Assembly: GCA_002711845.1 (NCBI GenBank)
Contig: PASF01000007.1
Coordinates: forward strand, 1 to 64,000
Source: Gammaproteobacteria bacterium
Lineage (GTDB): Bacteria > Pseudomonadota > Gammaproteobacteria > Pseudomonadales > Pseudohongiellaceae
Direction: 5' to 3'
DNA length: 64,000 nucleotides
In this document: positions 52,505 to 62,774 of the stretch, in pieces
Layout of the letters: each line of letters opens with the position of its first letter
Numbering within the stretch: the stretch's first letter is position 1
The notes under the pieces: generated by a model
Told to the model about the DNA's origin: nothing
Database searches by the model: none
The model's input: only the letters and a program-made list of their open reading frames with translations
Translations under genes and position numbers: made by a program

Positions 52505-54358
52505 TCAGCGTGCCTGCACGGCATCAATCCATTGATTGACCCGTCGCTCCAGCAAATGCAGCGGCATGGCACCACCAAGAAGCACGGTGTCATGGAATTC
52601 ACGGATATCGAAATCGTCGCCCAGTGCTTCGCGTGCGGTGGCGCGCAGCGCCAGGATCCTGTTCATGCCGATCTTGTACGATGTGGCCTGACCGGGCATG
52701 ACGATGTAACGCTGCACCTCTGAGGTGATGGCGGTCAGTGGGACCGAGGAGTTGGCAGCAAAATAGTCGATGGCTTCCTGCTCGGTCCAGCCTTTTGCGT
52801 GCAGACCGGTGTCGACCACCAGGCGAATGGCGCGCCACATCTCCGACGTCAGGCGGCCAAACTGAGAGTAGGGATCCTCATAGGTGCCGGGCATTTCGCT
52901 GGCCAGGTACTCCGAATACAGGCCCCAGCCTTCCGAATAGGCAGTGAAGCCGGCCTGGGTGCGGAACCGGGGCATGTTCTCCAGCTCCTGGGCGATGGAG
53001 ATCTGCATGTGATGGCCGGGCAGTCCTTCGTGATAGGCGATCACTTCCATCTCCGATTTGGGCATGGCATTCATGTCGGACAGATGCGCGTAGTAAACAC
53101 CCGGGCGCGACCCGTCCGGGGTACCGGGGTAGTAGTGCTGCGCAGCGCCATCGCGCTCACGGAAGGCTTCCACCCGTCGCACAACCAGGTCAGCCTGGGG
53201 CAGGGTGGCAAAATAGTTGGGCAGCTGCGCCTTGATATTCTCGATCGCCGCGGTAGCGTCGTCGATATAACCCTGACGGCCGGTGTCGGTGTTGGGGTAG
53301 TAGAAGCGTTCATCGTTACTGGTCTCGCGGAGCATGACAAAAAATTCCTGCAGCGAGCCATCAAAACCCGTACTGTCCTTGACGGCTTCCATCTCGGCAC
53401 GCAGGCGCGCCACATCGGCCAGGCCGATTTCATGGATCTCATCAGCGGTCAGATCCGTGGTGGTCTGATTGGCCAGCCGGAACTCGTAGTAAGCCTCGCC
53501 ATTTGGCTGCGACACCAGACCGGTGGATACCTCTGGTACTTTGTCCATTTCAGATTCGGCCCAGGCGATAACGCGCTCGAAGGCAGGACCAAAATCCTGC
53601 GTCAGGGCAGCTTCAACGCGTTCCAGCAAGGTATCGGCGTCGGGTTGCTCCAGCAGGCCGGCATCGACCAGCACCGCCAGGTTGGTCTGTGCGTGACCCC
53701 AGATCGCGGAATTGCCATTATCAGTGAACGGTGCGCCAGTGATCACGTTCTGGGACTGTTCAATCACGCCTTGCAACGCAAACCCGGGGGTTACAACACC
53801 GCGTTCAGCAGACGTCCGGGCTCGCTCGAGCAACTGATCCAGCGCGCGAGCGGCTTCTGACAGACGGGATGTAAACGCCTCATAATCCGCGACCGTGTCC
53901 ACCTCATGGAAACTGATCAAAAACGTTGGCAGAAAGCCCTGGGCACCATTCATTTGCTCAAAGACCAGGCCATTGTAGCGAAACTCGGCTGCGCGGGCAG
54001 CCTGCTCATACTGGTAGGTCCAGATATCCCAGGAGGTCTGCGCTTCCTGTGTCAGGGCGTCGTAATCAAATTCGCGCTGCATTTCCTCAACGCTTTGACG
54101 TCGCCATTCCAGCCGGGCATCCTCTGCTGCAACAGAATAGTCATCAAGCTCATCGTAGCGATCCTTGATGCCCTGGAAGGTCATGCCAATGGGGCTAAAC
54201 TGCAGTTGTTCTTCATATTTTTCGTCAAACCAGACATTCAGTCGTTCGGTTTCGGTCTGGGTCTGGGTCTCTGCCGGCGCCGCCGGTGGGGTTGCCGGCT
54301 CACCGCAAGCGGTAAAAATCAGCAATAGCGATAAAGCGAACAGTTTCGTGTTCATCAT
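52505..54358 (-). CDS. DUF885 family lipoprotein, probable zinc metallopeptidase
   Basis: The 617-residue protein starts with a lipoprotein signal ([15 protein letters not shown]; lipid Cys at about residue 18), a Thr/Gln/Glu-rich linker, then a long helical DUF885 domain. The active-site motif is [10 protein letters not shown] around residue 440, with the downstream Glu in [12 protein letters not shown], the usual metal ligands of this family. It is probably attached to a periplasm-facing membrane leaflet and cleaves peptides or related substrates; substrate unknown. It is transcribed leftwards as a single gene. Confidence 0.88.
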   Translation of the reverse strand: MMNTKLFALSLLLIFTACGEPATPPAAPAETQTQTETERLNVWFDEKYEEQLQFSPIGMTFQGIKDRYDELDDYSVAAEDARLEWRRQSVEEMQREFDYDALTQEAQTSWDIWTYQYEQAARAAEFRYNGLVFEQMNGAQGFLPTFLISFHEVDTVADYEAFTSRLSEAARALDQLLERARTSAERGVVTPGFALQGVIEQSQNVITGAPFTDNGNSAIWGHAQTNLAVLVDAGLLEQPDADTLLERVEAALTQDFGPAFERVIAWAESEMDKVPEVSTGLVSQPNGEAYYEFRLANQTTTDLTADEIHEIGLADVARLRAEMEAVKDSTGFDGSLQEFFVMLRETSNDERFYYPNTDTGRQGYIDDATAAIENIKAQLPNYFATLPQADLVVRRVEAFRERDGAAQHYYPGTPDGSRPGVYYAHLSDMNAMPKSEMEVIAYHEGLPGHHMQISIAQELENMPRFRTQAGFTAYSEGWGLYSEYLASEMPGTYEDPYSQFGRLTSEMWRAIRLVVDTGLHAKGWTEQEAIDYFAANSSVPLTAITSEVQRYIVMPGQATSYKIGMNRILALRATAREALGDDFDIREFHDTVLLGGAMPLHLLERRVNQWIDAVQAR

Positions 54359-54460
54359 AAAAACATCCAGGAAAGTCGTAAGAATTGGGTAGCGTCAGGG
54401 TGACACTGCTGCGCGAATTATCGCGCACTGACAGGTTAATCGCAATTGAGGCAGCGGCTG

Positions 54461-55363
54461 CTAAACGCTGAGAACAACCCCGACAAACACCGCCAGCCCC
54501 ACCCAGTGATTGTTGAGAAAGGCCTTAAAACAGGCATCTGCTTCACGATGACGGATCAGCCAGTGCTGGTAGACGAACAGACCGGCAGCCACCAGCAGGC
54601 CCAGGTAATAAAAACCTGACAGCTGGAACTGTCCGCCGGCCAGGAACAGCGCAAACAGGAACATGCCCTGCAGGGCGCCGATCATCATTCGGTCTGCGTC
54701 GCCAAACAGAATGGCCGTGGATTTGACGCCGATTTTCAGATCGTACTCGCGATCGACCATGGCGTACTGCGTGTCGTAGGCAACGGTCCACAGGCAGTTG
54801 GCGACATACAGCACCCAGGCAGTGGTGGGCGGCCACTCACCGGTCTGAGCGGTGAAGGTCATCAGGATGCCCCAGGAAAACGCCATGCCCAGCACCACCT
54901 GGGGTAAGTGGGTGTAGCGCTTCATGAACGGGTAGGCGGCGGTCAGCACCACGGCGCCGAACGACATCCAGATGGTCAGCATGTTGGTGAGCAGCAGCAG
55001 CATGAAGGCTGCCAGGCAAAGCCCGAGAAAACACAGCATGGCTTCTTTGCGGGTGACCTGACCGGTCACAATGGCGCGATTTTCGGTACGCAGTACATCA
55101 CCGTCTATATGGCTGTCGGCGAAGTCGTTAATACAGCAGCCGGCCGAGCGCATCAGCAGGGTCCCCAGTGCAAAGACAAACACCAGGTGCCATTGGGGCC
55201 AGCCGTTGGCCGCCAGCCACAGCGCGCCCAGCGTGGGCCACAGCAACAACAGTGTGCCGATGGGCCGGTTCAGTCGGGTCAGCAGAATGAATGCTGGCAG
55301 ACGTGCGTGGACACGGGGCAGGTATTTTTCCAGTTGATCGTTGATATAAGATACCGGTGGCAT
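54461..55363 (-). CDS. ubiA: 4-hydroxybenzoate octaprenyltransferase
   Basis: UbiA joins a polyprenyl chain to 4-hydroxybenzoate in ubiquinone synthesis. The 300-residue membrane protein has both Asp-rich motifs: [19 protein letters not shown] and [20 protein letters not shown]. Eight or nine hydrophobic helices lie around them. The chorismate lyase gene ubiC often beside it is absent. It is the last gene of the leftward gmk-to-ubiA run, 21 bases after the HDOD gene. Confidence 0.95.
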   Translation of the reverse strand: MPPVSYINDQLEKYLPRVHARLPAFILLTRLNRPIGTLLLLWPTLGALWLAANGWPQWHLVFVFALGTLLMRSAGCCINDFADSHIDGDVLRTENRAIVTGQVTRKEAMLCFLGLCLAAFMLLLLTNMLTIWMSFGAVVLTAAYPFMKRYTHLPQVVLGMAFSWGILMTFTAQTGEWPPTTAWVLYVANCLWTVAYDTQYAMVDREYDLKIGVKSTAILFGDADRMMIGALQGMFLFALFLAGGQFQLSGFYYLGLLVAAGLFVYQHWLIRHREADACFKAFLNNHWVGLAVFVGVVLSV

Positions 55364-55384
55364 GCGTGGTTCCAGGGCGAGGGA

Positions 55385-56668
55385 TCAGATCGACATTTGC
55401 TCGGCAATCAGCGTGATGTCAGCAGACAGTACCAGCTTGTCGATCAGCTCTTCGCAGCGTTCACGATCCAGGCCGCAGCGCTCATACATGGCGTCGCTGA
55501 CAGGTTCTGGCGGTGCGTCGCCGATGCCGTGCTGGCGGAACAGCCGCATCGCGATAAAGATCAGATTGGCGTAGATCGCATGCGGACCGCTATAGTCTGC
55601 ATCCTGCTGATAACGCAGCGCGGTGCAGACCTCTTCGGGCATGTTCCATGACTGCATCAGCCAGGCGCTGATCTGTTCGCGGCTGATACCAATCAGATGT
55701 TTCTCGATCGCCACGTGGCTGATCTCGGGGTTGGCTTCGGCATAGCGACAAATGGTGGAGAAATGTTCAGGGAAGGTGTGTGCCAGCACCAGGTAGCCAA
55801 AGTTGTGCAGCAGGCCTGACAGATAGATCATACCCTGACGTGGTCGCTTGCTGGCAGGCACCATGCGCGCCATCGCCTCGACCGCGGTGGAGCAGTACAC
55901 CGCCTGCAGCCAGTACGGGGTAAAACCCGCACTTTGATCCTTGGGCACTTCAACTGTTTTGCCCAGGATCAGCCCAATCGCCAGGTTGCTCACCAGATCA
56001 AATCCCAGTACCCGGACGATGGCGTCCTGCACCGACCGGATCTTGCCCGGCGCAGCGTAATACGGTGACGATGCCCAGCTCACCACCTGTGCCGCCAGAC
56101 TGGGGTCGGCCTCAACAATACTGGTCAACTCGGACACCGTGGCATTGGGGTTGGCGCGCAGGGCCATGATGCGATCGGCAGTGGCGGACAGCGGCGGAAT
56201 CTCCAGGGTTTCATCCAGACGCTGGCGAATGCGCAGCGAGGTGAAGTGCCGGATAGAGTCACTGATCTGTTGTGTGTCCTGTTCGGCTTCCGGCAGGTCA
56301 CGTTGCAAATCATGGGCCGCAATTGTAAAGGCAACATGGCGTATATTGACTTCACGCGCATGCAGGGAGTTGCGCAACGTCGACAGGGTCATGCCGTCGT
56401 CGGCCACAACCAGGGCGTCTTCAGCACTCAGGCCGCTGTCGATAAACGTCGGCAACACGAAAAAATCACGGTATGCCGGCAGTGGCTGCAGGCGACGACT
56501 GCGGCTGGCGGAGACGATATCGTCCTGGGAAACCGGGGCGAATCCGCGTTCAGTAACACTTTGCAGGTTGCGCAGGTCCAGAAGTGAGCCAGTGGGCAAT
56601 ATACATTGCACCAGATTGCGGTCGTCCTTTAACAGAACGCAGCGCACTGCAGGTTTATAATCAGACAT
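55385..56668 (-). CDS. HDOD-domain protein with a YbaK-like N-terminal domain
   Basis: The 427-residue protein consists of an N-terminal YbaK/aminoacyl-tRNA-deacylase-like domain (VRCVLLKDDRNLVQCILPTG, LPTFIDSGLSAEDALVVADD) and a central HDOD domain (about 165-370). The latter includes LPPLSATADRIMALRANPNAT-type spacing and ASSPYYAAPGKIRSVQDAI. HDOD domains relate to HD phosphohydrolases but lack the His-Asp metal site and often serve signalling. Its ATG overlaps the recG stop by eight bases. Function of this combination is not known. Confidence 0.75.
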   Translation of the reverse strand: MSDYKPAVRCVLLKDDRNLVQCILPTGSLLDLRNLQSVTERGFAPVSQDDIVSASRSRRLQPLPAYRDFFVLPTFIDSGLSAEDALVVADDGMTLSTLRNSLHAREVNIRHVAFTIAAHDLQRDLPEAEQDTQQISDSIRHFTSLRIRQRLDETLEIPPLSATADRIMALRANPNATVSELTSIVEADPSLAAQVVSWASSPYYAAPGKIRSVQDAIVRVLGFDLVSNLAIGLILGKTVEVPKDQSAGFTPYWLQAVYCSTAVEAMARMVPASKRPRQGMIYLSGLLHNFGYLVLAHTFPEHFSTICRYAEANPEISHVAIEKHLIGISREQISAWLMQSWNMPEEVCTALRYQQDADYSGPHAIYANLIFIAMRLFRQHGIGDAPPEPVSDAMYERCGLDRERCEELIDKLVLSADITLIAEQMSI

Positions 56669-58751
56669 TGCCGTAAAGTTCCCGGTCGCCGAGCCAGCGG
56701 TTTACCAGCGGGTCGATATGTGAAGGATAGTCATGTTCTATTGTATCTGCAGCCGATTTTACCGGATCAAGCAAGGCAGCGTCACGCGCCAAATCGGCAA
56801 TTCTGAAACTCATCAGGCCGGTTTGCCGCGTACCCAGCACCTGGCCGGGGCCACGAATGGCCAGATCCTGCTCGGCAATGAAAAAGCCATCGTTGCTGTC
56901 GCGCATGATACCCAGGCGTTGTTTGCCCAGCTGTGACAACGGTGTTTGATACAACAACAGACAGTGGCTGGCCTTGGCACCACGGCCAACACGCCCTCGC
57001 AACTGATGCAGTTGCGCCAGGCCCAGACGTTCCGGGTTCTCAATGATCATCAGGCTGGCGTTGGGCACATCAACACCGACTTCAATCACGGTGGTGGCGA
57101 CCAGCAAATGCAGTTCCCCCTGTTTGAATGCCGACATCACCGCACTTTTTTCTGCCGGTTTCATGCGGCCGTGGACCAGACCGATGGCCAGGTCCGGCAA
57201 TTGTGTCTGCAAGGCTGCCAGTGTCGCCTCTGCGGCCTGTGCCTGCAAGGCCTCGGATTCGTCGATCAGCGTACACACCCAGTAAGCCTGATTGCCTTGC
57301 AGACAGGCCTGATGGATGCGATCAATGACTTCATCCCGCCGCTCGTTGGAGATAATCACCGTGTTAACGGGGGTACGCCCGGGCGGCAGTTCGTCCAGCA
57401 CACTGCAGTCCAGGTCGGCATAGGCACTCATGGCCAGCGTCCGGGGAATGGGTGTCGCCGTCATCACCAGCTGATGGGGAATGCTTTGTCCGGTATTGCC
57501 CTTCTCGCGCAGTGCCAGGCGCTGGTGAACGCCAAAACGATGCTGTTCATCAATGATGATCAGGCCCAGATTGTTGAACTCGACACCCTCCTGAAACAGC
57601 GCGTGCGTGCCAACAGCGATTTGGCTGCTGCCGTCCTGAAGGCCCTGCAAGGTCTGCTGGCGCTGGCGACCCTTGACCTTGCCGCTGAGCCAGCCCGGTT
57701 GCAGGCCCAATGGCGCCAGCCATTGGCTGAAATTGACATGGTGCTGTTCGGCCAGAATTTCGGTGGGTGCCATGATCACCGCCTGATAGCCGCTGTCGAC
57801 GGCCTGCAGTGCCGCGAGTGCTGCCACCACGGTTTTACCGGAGCCCACGTCACCCTGCAGCAGTCGCAGCATCGGTTGCTGCAGAGACAAATCATGGCTG
57901 ATCTCACGACAGACTCTGGATTGCGCGCCGGTCAGGGAGAAGGGCAATTGCTTGAGGAAGGCCTGGCTCAGGCGGCTGTGGGCCGCCATCACCGGCGCCA
58001 GATGCTGCGCAGATTGCTGGCGCAGGCGCCGCAGGCACAGACGATGACTGAGCAGCTCTTCAAAAGCCAGGCGCTGTTGTGCCGGGTGCTCGCCATTGAG
58101 CAATTGCGCCACCGGCGCCTGCACGGGTGGATGATGCAGATACTGCAGGGCGTCAGCCAAACCGGGAAACGCGAAGCGGTGCAGAATATCGGCGGGCATC
58201 CAGTCGGGCAGTGCCTGCGGTGATTGCAGCATTGCCAGGGCCTGATCGATGAGTTTGCGTAACCGGGTTTGTTGCAGGCCGTCGGTGGCGGGGTAAATCG
58301 GTGTCAGCCGGTCGGCCACCGGGGCAATATCGCCAGGCTTGAGCACCTGGTATTCGGGGTGATAGATTTCGTAACCGGTTTTGCCACTGCGGATCTCGCC
58401 ATAACAGCGCAGTGTGTTCCCCGGCGCCAGCATCTTTTTCTGGGCCGCACTGAAGTGGAAAAAGCGCAAACTGATGATGCCGCCACTGTCCTTTATCCGG
58501 CAGACGAGGCTGCGGCGTCGACCAAAATCCAGCTCGCAGCTGACTATTTCGCCCTCCAGCATGACATCATCGCCCAGGCGCACCCGACCGATGGACGCTA
58601 TCCGGGTGCGATCCTGATAGCGCAGCGGCAGGTGAAACAGCAGGTCCTGTACAGTGTGGATATGCAGGGTCGCCAGGCGTTCGGCCAGGCGTGCCGCGAC
58701 ACCGTTGAGTTGGGTTACCGGAATGTCGCTCAGTGCCACAGGGCCTGGCAT
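56661..58751 (-). CDS. recG: ATP-dependent DNA helicase RecG
   Basis: RecG regresses stalled forks and branch-migrates Holliday junctions. The protein has the N-terminal wedge OB-fold (QDLLFHLPLRYQDRTRIASIG), Walker A LLQGDVGSGKTVVAALAAL, DEQHRFGVHQR, and the C-terminal helicase motifs ENPERLGLAQLHQLRGRVGR. The ATG at 58751 fits other RecG N-termini; an earlier TTG at 58766 overlaps the ridA stop. Length about 696 is normal. Confidence 0.96.
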   Translation of the reverse strand: MPGPVALSDIPVTQLNGVAARLAERLATLHIHTVQDLLFHLPLRYQDRTRIASIGRVRLGDDVMLEGEIVSCELDFGRRRSLVCRIKDSGGIISLRFFHFSAAQKKMLAPGNTLRCYGEIRSGKTGYEIYHPEYQVLKPGDIAPVADRLTPIYPATDGLQQTRLRKLIDQALAMLQSPQALPDWMPADILHRFAFPGLADALQYLHHPPVQAPVAQLLNGEHPAQQRLAFEELLSHRLCLRRLRQQSAQHLAPVMAAHSRLSQAFLKQLPFSLTGAQSRVCREISHDLSLQQPMLRLLQGDVGSGKTVVAALAALQAVDSGYQAVIMAPTEILAEQHHVNFSQWLAPLGLQPGWLSGKVKGRQRQQTLQGLQDGSSQIAVGTHALFQEGVEFNNLGLIIIDEQHRFGVHQRLALREKGNTGQSIPHQLVMTATPIPRTLAMSAYADLDCSVLDELPPGRTPVNTVIISNERRDEVIDRIHQACLQGNQAYWVCTLIDESEALQAQAAEATLAALQTQLPDLAIGLVHGRMKPAEKSAVMSAFKQGELHLLVATTVIEVGVDVPNASLMIIENPERLGLAQLHQLRGRVGRGAKASHCLLLYQTPLSQLGKQRLGIMRDSNDGFFIAEQDLAIRGPGQVLGTRQTGLMSFRIADLARDAALLDPVKSAADTIEHDYPSHIDPLVNRWLGDRELYGNV

Positions 58752-58762
58752 GGCGGCTGACG

Positions 58763-59158
58763 TCAAGCCGTCGCGGGCAGTATCATGATGGCATCAATCT
58801 CGACCTGGACGCCGCGGGGCAAAGCCGACACCTCGATGGTGGCCCGCGCCGGATAGGGCGTCTGGAAGTATTGCTGCATGGTGGTGTTGACCACGGCGAA
58901 GTGGCTCAGGTCGATCATGTAGATGGTCAGTTTGACGCAGTCATCCAGGGTGCCGCCGGCCTCCGCGGCCACCGCGGCCAGGTTGTCCAGTACCTGGCGA
59001 GCCTGAGCTTCGATGTCGCCCTCGACCACGTCCATGGACACCGGATCCAGCGGGATCTGGCCGGACAGGAAAACCATGTTGCCGCTTTTGATGGCCTGCG
59101 AATAGGGGCCGATAGCCGAAGGTGCGCGTTCAGTGGAGATAGCCTGTTTGTCAGCCAT
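58763..59158 (-). CDS. ridA: 2-iminobutanoate/2-iminopropanoate deaminase RidA
   Basis: RidA hydrolyses reactive enamine/imine intermediates released by PLP enzymes. The 131-residue protein has GPYSQAIKSGNMVFLSGQIP near the start and the catalytic Arg in PARATIEVSALPRG. It fits its usual place between spoT and recG. The spoT stop is 53 bases upstream. Confidence 0.94.
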   Translation of the reverse strand: MADKQAISTERAPSAIGPYSQAIKSGNMVFLSGQIPLDPVSMDVVEGDIEAQARQVLDNLAAVAAEAGGTLDDCVKLTIYMIDLSHFAVVNTTMQQYFQTPYPARATIEVSALPRGVQVEIDAIMILPATA

Positions 59159-59211
59159 GTTCGAGTCCTTGTCAGTGCAATGCGTAGGTTTGGGTCAGTG
59201 ACTGCTTACTG

Positions 59212-61401
59212 TCAGTGTTGGCGCTTCAGAGCTTCGGGTGCGATGTTGCCCTTGATGGGCTTGACCAGTTTGCGGCTCTTCACCCGTGCCACCCGGGTCA
59301 CCGGTTTGATCAGACGTACGTGTTTCATCACCCGCGCCAGATGAATCCGGTTGCGGACATTGAGCAGCAGGTTGACGATGCTGAAACGGGCATCGCGCTC
59401 AACCGTGCTGATACGTTCGATATTGGCTTCCTTGCTGGTGATGGCAGTGGCCAGTTTGGCAATGATGCCACGCTCATTTTCCAGCTCCACACGAATCTCT
59501 ACCGCGAACTCGCCTTCGACGTCAGGATCCCAGCGGACAGCCACGATTTTTTCCGGGTTCTGCCGGATCTCTGCAATGTTGTTGCAGGTTTCAGTGTGAA
59601 TCACCATGCCGCGGCCAGAGCTGATATGGCCGACAATGGGGTCGCCGGGAATGGGATAGCAGCACTTGGCATAACTCATCACCATGCCTTCGGAGCCGCG
59701 GATCGCCAGCGATGCCTGCTTGGCATCCTTGCTGGTCGCCTTGGGGATTTTTTCCTGAACTTCTTCGGGAAACATTTTCTGCGCCACGATGTGCGCCATG
59801 CGGTTGCCCAGGCCGATGTCGCTGAGCAGCGTGTTGAGCTCGCTGACATTAAGCTGTTGCAGCAGCGCCTGCACCTGATCGCCGCTCAGTTTTTCGAGCT
59901 GAGTCCCGTGGCCGGCCAGTGACTTGTTGAGCAGGCGCCGGCCCAGTGCGATGGATTCTGACTCGCGCTGATTCTTCAGGTAATGGCGGATATTGCTGCG
60001 AGCCTTGCCGGTGACCACAAAGCTCAGCCAGGCCGGGTTGGGCTGGGCGCCGGGGGTGGTGATAATTTCCACGGTCTGGCCGCTTTCCAGCGGTTCACTC
60101 AGCGGTGCCAGACGGCGGCTGATGCGACAGGCCACACAGCTGTTGCCAACGTCGGTGTGCACGGCGTAGGCAAAATCCACCGCCGTGGAGCCGGCGGGCA
60201 ACTCCATGATACGACCCTTGGGCGTAAACACATAAATTTCGTCAGGAAACAGGTCAATCTTGACGTTTTCAATAAACTCGAGGGAGTTGCCTGCATTTTG
60301 CTGCATTTCCAGCAGCCCATTGACCCATTGGCGGGCCCGGATATGGGCGTTGCTGGGCGTGTCATCCGAGGACTTGTAGAGCCAGTGGGCGGCGATGCCA
60401 TTGTTGGCCATGGCCTCCATCTCTTCGGTGCGGATCTGTATTTCGATGGGCACACCGTGCATGCCAAACAGTGTGGTATGCAGCGACTGATAGCCATTGG
60501 CCTTGGGAATGGCAATATAATCCTTGAAACGACCGGGTACGGGCTTGAAAAGGTTGTGAACAGCGCCTAAAACCCGGTAACAGGTATCGACCGAATCAAC
60601 CACAATGCGGAACGCATACACATCCATGATTTCAGAGAAGGATTTGCGCTTGGTGCGCATCTTCTCGTAGATACTGTACAGGTGTTTTTCCCGGCCGATG
60701 GTGCGTCCGGGCAGGCCTTCGCGCTCCAGACACGCTTCAATGGCGCTCTGCACCTGTTTGACGATTTCCTTGCGGTTGCCGCGGATGGCCTTGACGGCGG
60801 CATTGATGCGACGCGCCCGCATCGGGAACAGTGCCTCGAATCCCAGCTCCTCGAATTCCACCCGCACGGCATTCATGCCCAGGCGGGCGGCAATCGGGGA
60901 ATAGATATCCAGGGTTTCCTTGGCAATGCGGCGACGTTTCTCCGGACTCAGTACGTCCAGCGTGCGCATATTGTGCAGGCGGTCGGCCAGTTTCACCAGA
61001 ATCACCCGCAGGTCGCGCGCCATCGCCAGGGCCATTTTCTGGAAATTCTCGGCTTGGGCTTCCGCGTGACTGCTGAAGGTGATCTTGTTGAGTTTGCTGA
61101 CACCATCGACCATGTCAGCAACGGTTTCGCCGAACTGGCTTTTCACCGCGCTTTTGCTGACGCCGGTATCCTCGATAACGTCATGCAGCATGGCCGCCAT
61201 CAGGCTCTGATGGTCCATGTGCATGTCACTGAGGATGTTGGCCACGGCGAGCGGATGGGTGACGTAAGGTTCACCGCTGCGACGGAACTGGCCGTCGTGT
61301 GCCTGCTCCGCATAGAAGTAGGCACGGCGCACACTGTTCACCTGATCGGATGCCAGATAGCCCGAGAGGCTGCCGGCAAGAGAGTCGATTGTTAATGTCA
61401 C
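59212..61401 (-). CDS. spoT: Bifunctional (p)ppGpp synthetase/hydrolase SpoT
   Basis: SpoT controls the stringent-response alarmone. The 729-residue protein has the HD hydrolase with RAYFYAEQAHDGQFRRSGEP and the HDVIEDTG metal motif. The synthetase domain contains RFKDYIAIPKANGYQSLHTT, which binds ribonucleotide, and is followed by the TGS domain (VFTPKGRIMELPAGSTAVDF), helical region and a C-terminal ACT domain. Metal and phosphate ligands of the hydrolase are intact. It follows rpoZ in the conserved gmk-rpoZ-spoT order. Confidence 0.96.
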   Translation of the reverse strand: MTLTIDSLAGSLSGYLASDQVNSVRRAYFYAEQAHDGQFRRSGEPYVTHPLAVANILSDMHMDHQSLMAAMLHDVIEDTGVSKSAVKSQFGETVADMVDGVSKLNKITFSSHAEAQAENFQKMALAMARDLRVILVKLADRLHNMRTLDVLSPEKRRRIAKETLDIYSPIAARLGMNAVRVEFEELGFEALFPMRARRINAAVKAIRGNRKEIVKQVQSAIEACLEREGLPGRTIGREKHLYSIYEKMRTKRKSFSEIMDVYAFRIVVDSVDTCYRVLGAVHNLFKPVPGRFKDYIAIPKANGYQSLHTTLFGMHGVPIEIQIRTEEMEAMANNGIAAHWLYKSSDDTPSNAHIRARQWVNGLLEMQQNAGNSLEFIENVKIDLFPDEIYVFTPKGRIMELPAGSTAVDFAYAVHTDVGNSCVACRISRRLAPLSEPLESGQTVEIITTPGAQPNPAWLSFVVTGKARSNIRHYLKNQRESESIALGRRLLNKSLAGHGTQLEKLSGDQVQALLQQLNVSELNTLLSDIGLGNRMAHIVAQKMFPEEVQEKIPKATSKDAKQASLAIRGSEGMVMSYAKCCYPIPGDPIVGHISSGRGMVIHTETCNNIAEIRQNPEKIVAVRWDPDVEGEFAVEIRVELENERGIIAKLATAITSKEANIERISTVERDARFSIVNLLLNVRNRIHLARVMKHVRLIKPVTRVARVKSRKLVKPIKGNIAPEALKRQH

Positions 61402-61420
61402 CAGCCGACTCCTCTGTTAA

Positions 61421-61741
61421 TTAATCGTCTTCGGAAAGGGGCTCTTCTGCAGGCTCTGCGTCAGAGTCTGCCACGATGGCACCCATCATCGCAGCCGTGG
61501 CATCCAGCTCGGCCTCGGCCATTTCGCGGGCCGGTGCAGGGCGCGCCTTGAGAATACTGGCATCCACCAGGCCATCGGCGATCTCGCGCAGTGCGATGAC
61601 CGTCGGCTTGTCATTGTCTTCCGACACCAGGGCGTCTTTGCCACCGGTCTGCAGTTGACGCGCGCGCTTGCTGGAGATCATCACCAGTTGGAAACGATTG
61701 TCTACCTTGTCCAGACAATCTTCTACGGTAATACGTGCCAT
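61421..61741 (-). CDS. rpoZ: RNA polymerase omega subunit
   Basis: Omega helps assemble RNA polymerase by binding beta'. The 106-residue protein starts [20 protein letters not shown] and includes [12 protein letters not shown] and [15 protein letters not shown], as in all proteobacterial RpoZ. The C-terminal 40 residues are acidic and variable. It lies 19 bases upstream of spoT. Confidence 0.95.
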   Translation of the reverse strand: MARITVEDCLDKVDNRFQLVMISSKRARQLQTGGKDALVSEDNDKPTVIALREIADGLVDASILKARPAPAREMAEAELDATAAMMGAIVADSDAEPAEEPLSEDD

Positions 61742-61764
61742 ATAAAACCTGCCTTGTTGAAATC

Positions 61765-61803
61765 AAGTCTGTTGCTAAAGTCTGTTGCTAGAATCTGTTG
61801 ATA
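61765..61803. repeat. Three tandem 13-bp repeats upstream of rpoZ
   Basis: AAGTCTGTTGCTA occurs twice in succession (61765-61777, 61778-61790), followed by the related GAATCTGTTGATA (61791-61803). They lie 24-62 bases before the rpoZ start, in the rpoZ-gmk gap. No protein is encoded there; a role in rpoZ expression is possible but unproven. Confidence 0.5.
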
Positions 61804-61984
61804 AAAGCCAGTTACGCCGTTGTTTGACGCATCACGGGCGCAACCATCAGGCCGGCGAACGTCGGAGCATATAACAGAGGACCGGCTATGATACTGAATT
61901 TATGCAGCGCTTGCATGCAAATTCCGAAAACCGGCGGTAAAAAGCGCTATAAAGGCCGCGTCAGGTACATTCTCGGAACAAATG

Positions 61985-62623
<639 letters not shown>

Positions 62624-62774
62624 TCAGCGAGTGGAGTGGGTTGTGATGCGGCAGAACTATAGTCAATCCTGTGTCGGGTGTCCACCGCCGACCGACAGTT
62701 GACGCCGGGCCGCGGACGGAGAACAATCAGGACCCTACAGCAGCACAACGGCTCAGGCCCGCGGGAGCACGGTA

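Noticed and set aside
56946-58223. 425-codon open frame antisense to recG
   Set aside because: recG is clearly coding with all motifs; the antisense frame lacks a ribosome-binding site and any domain.
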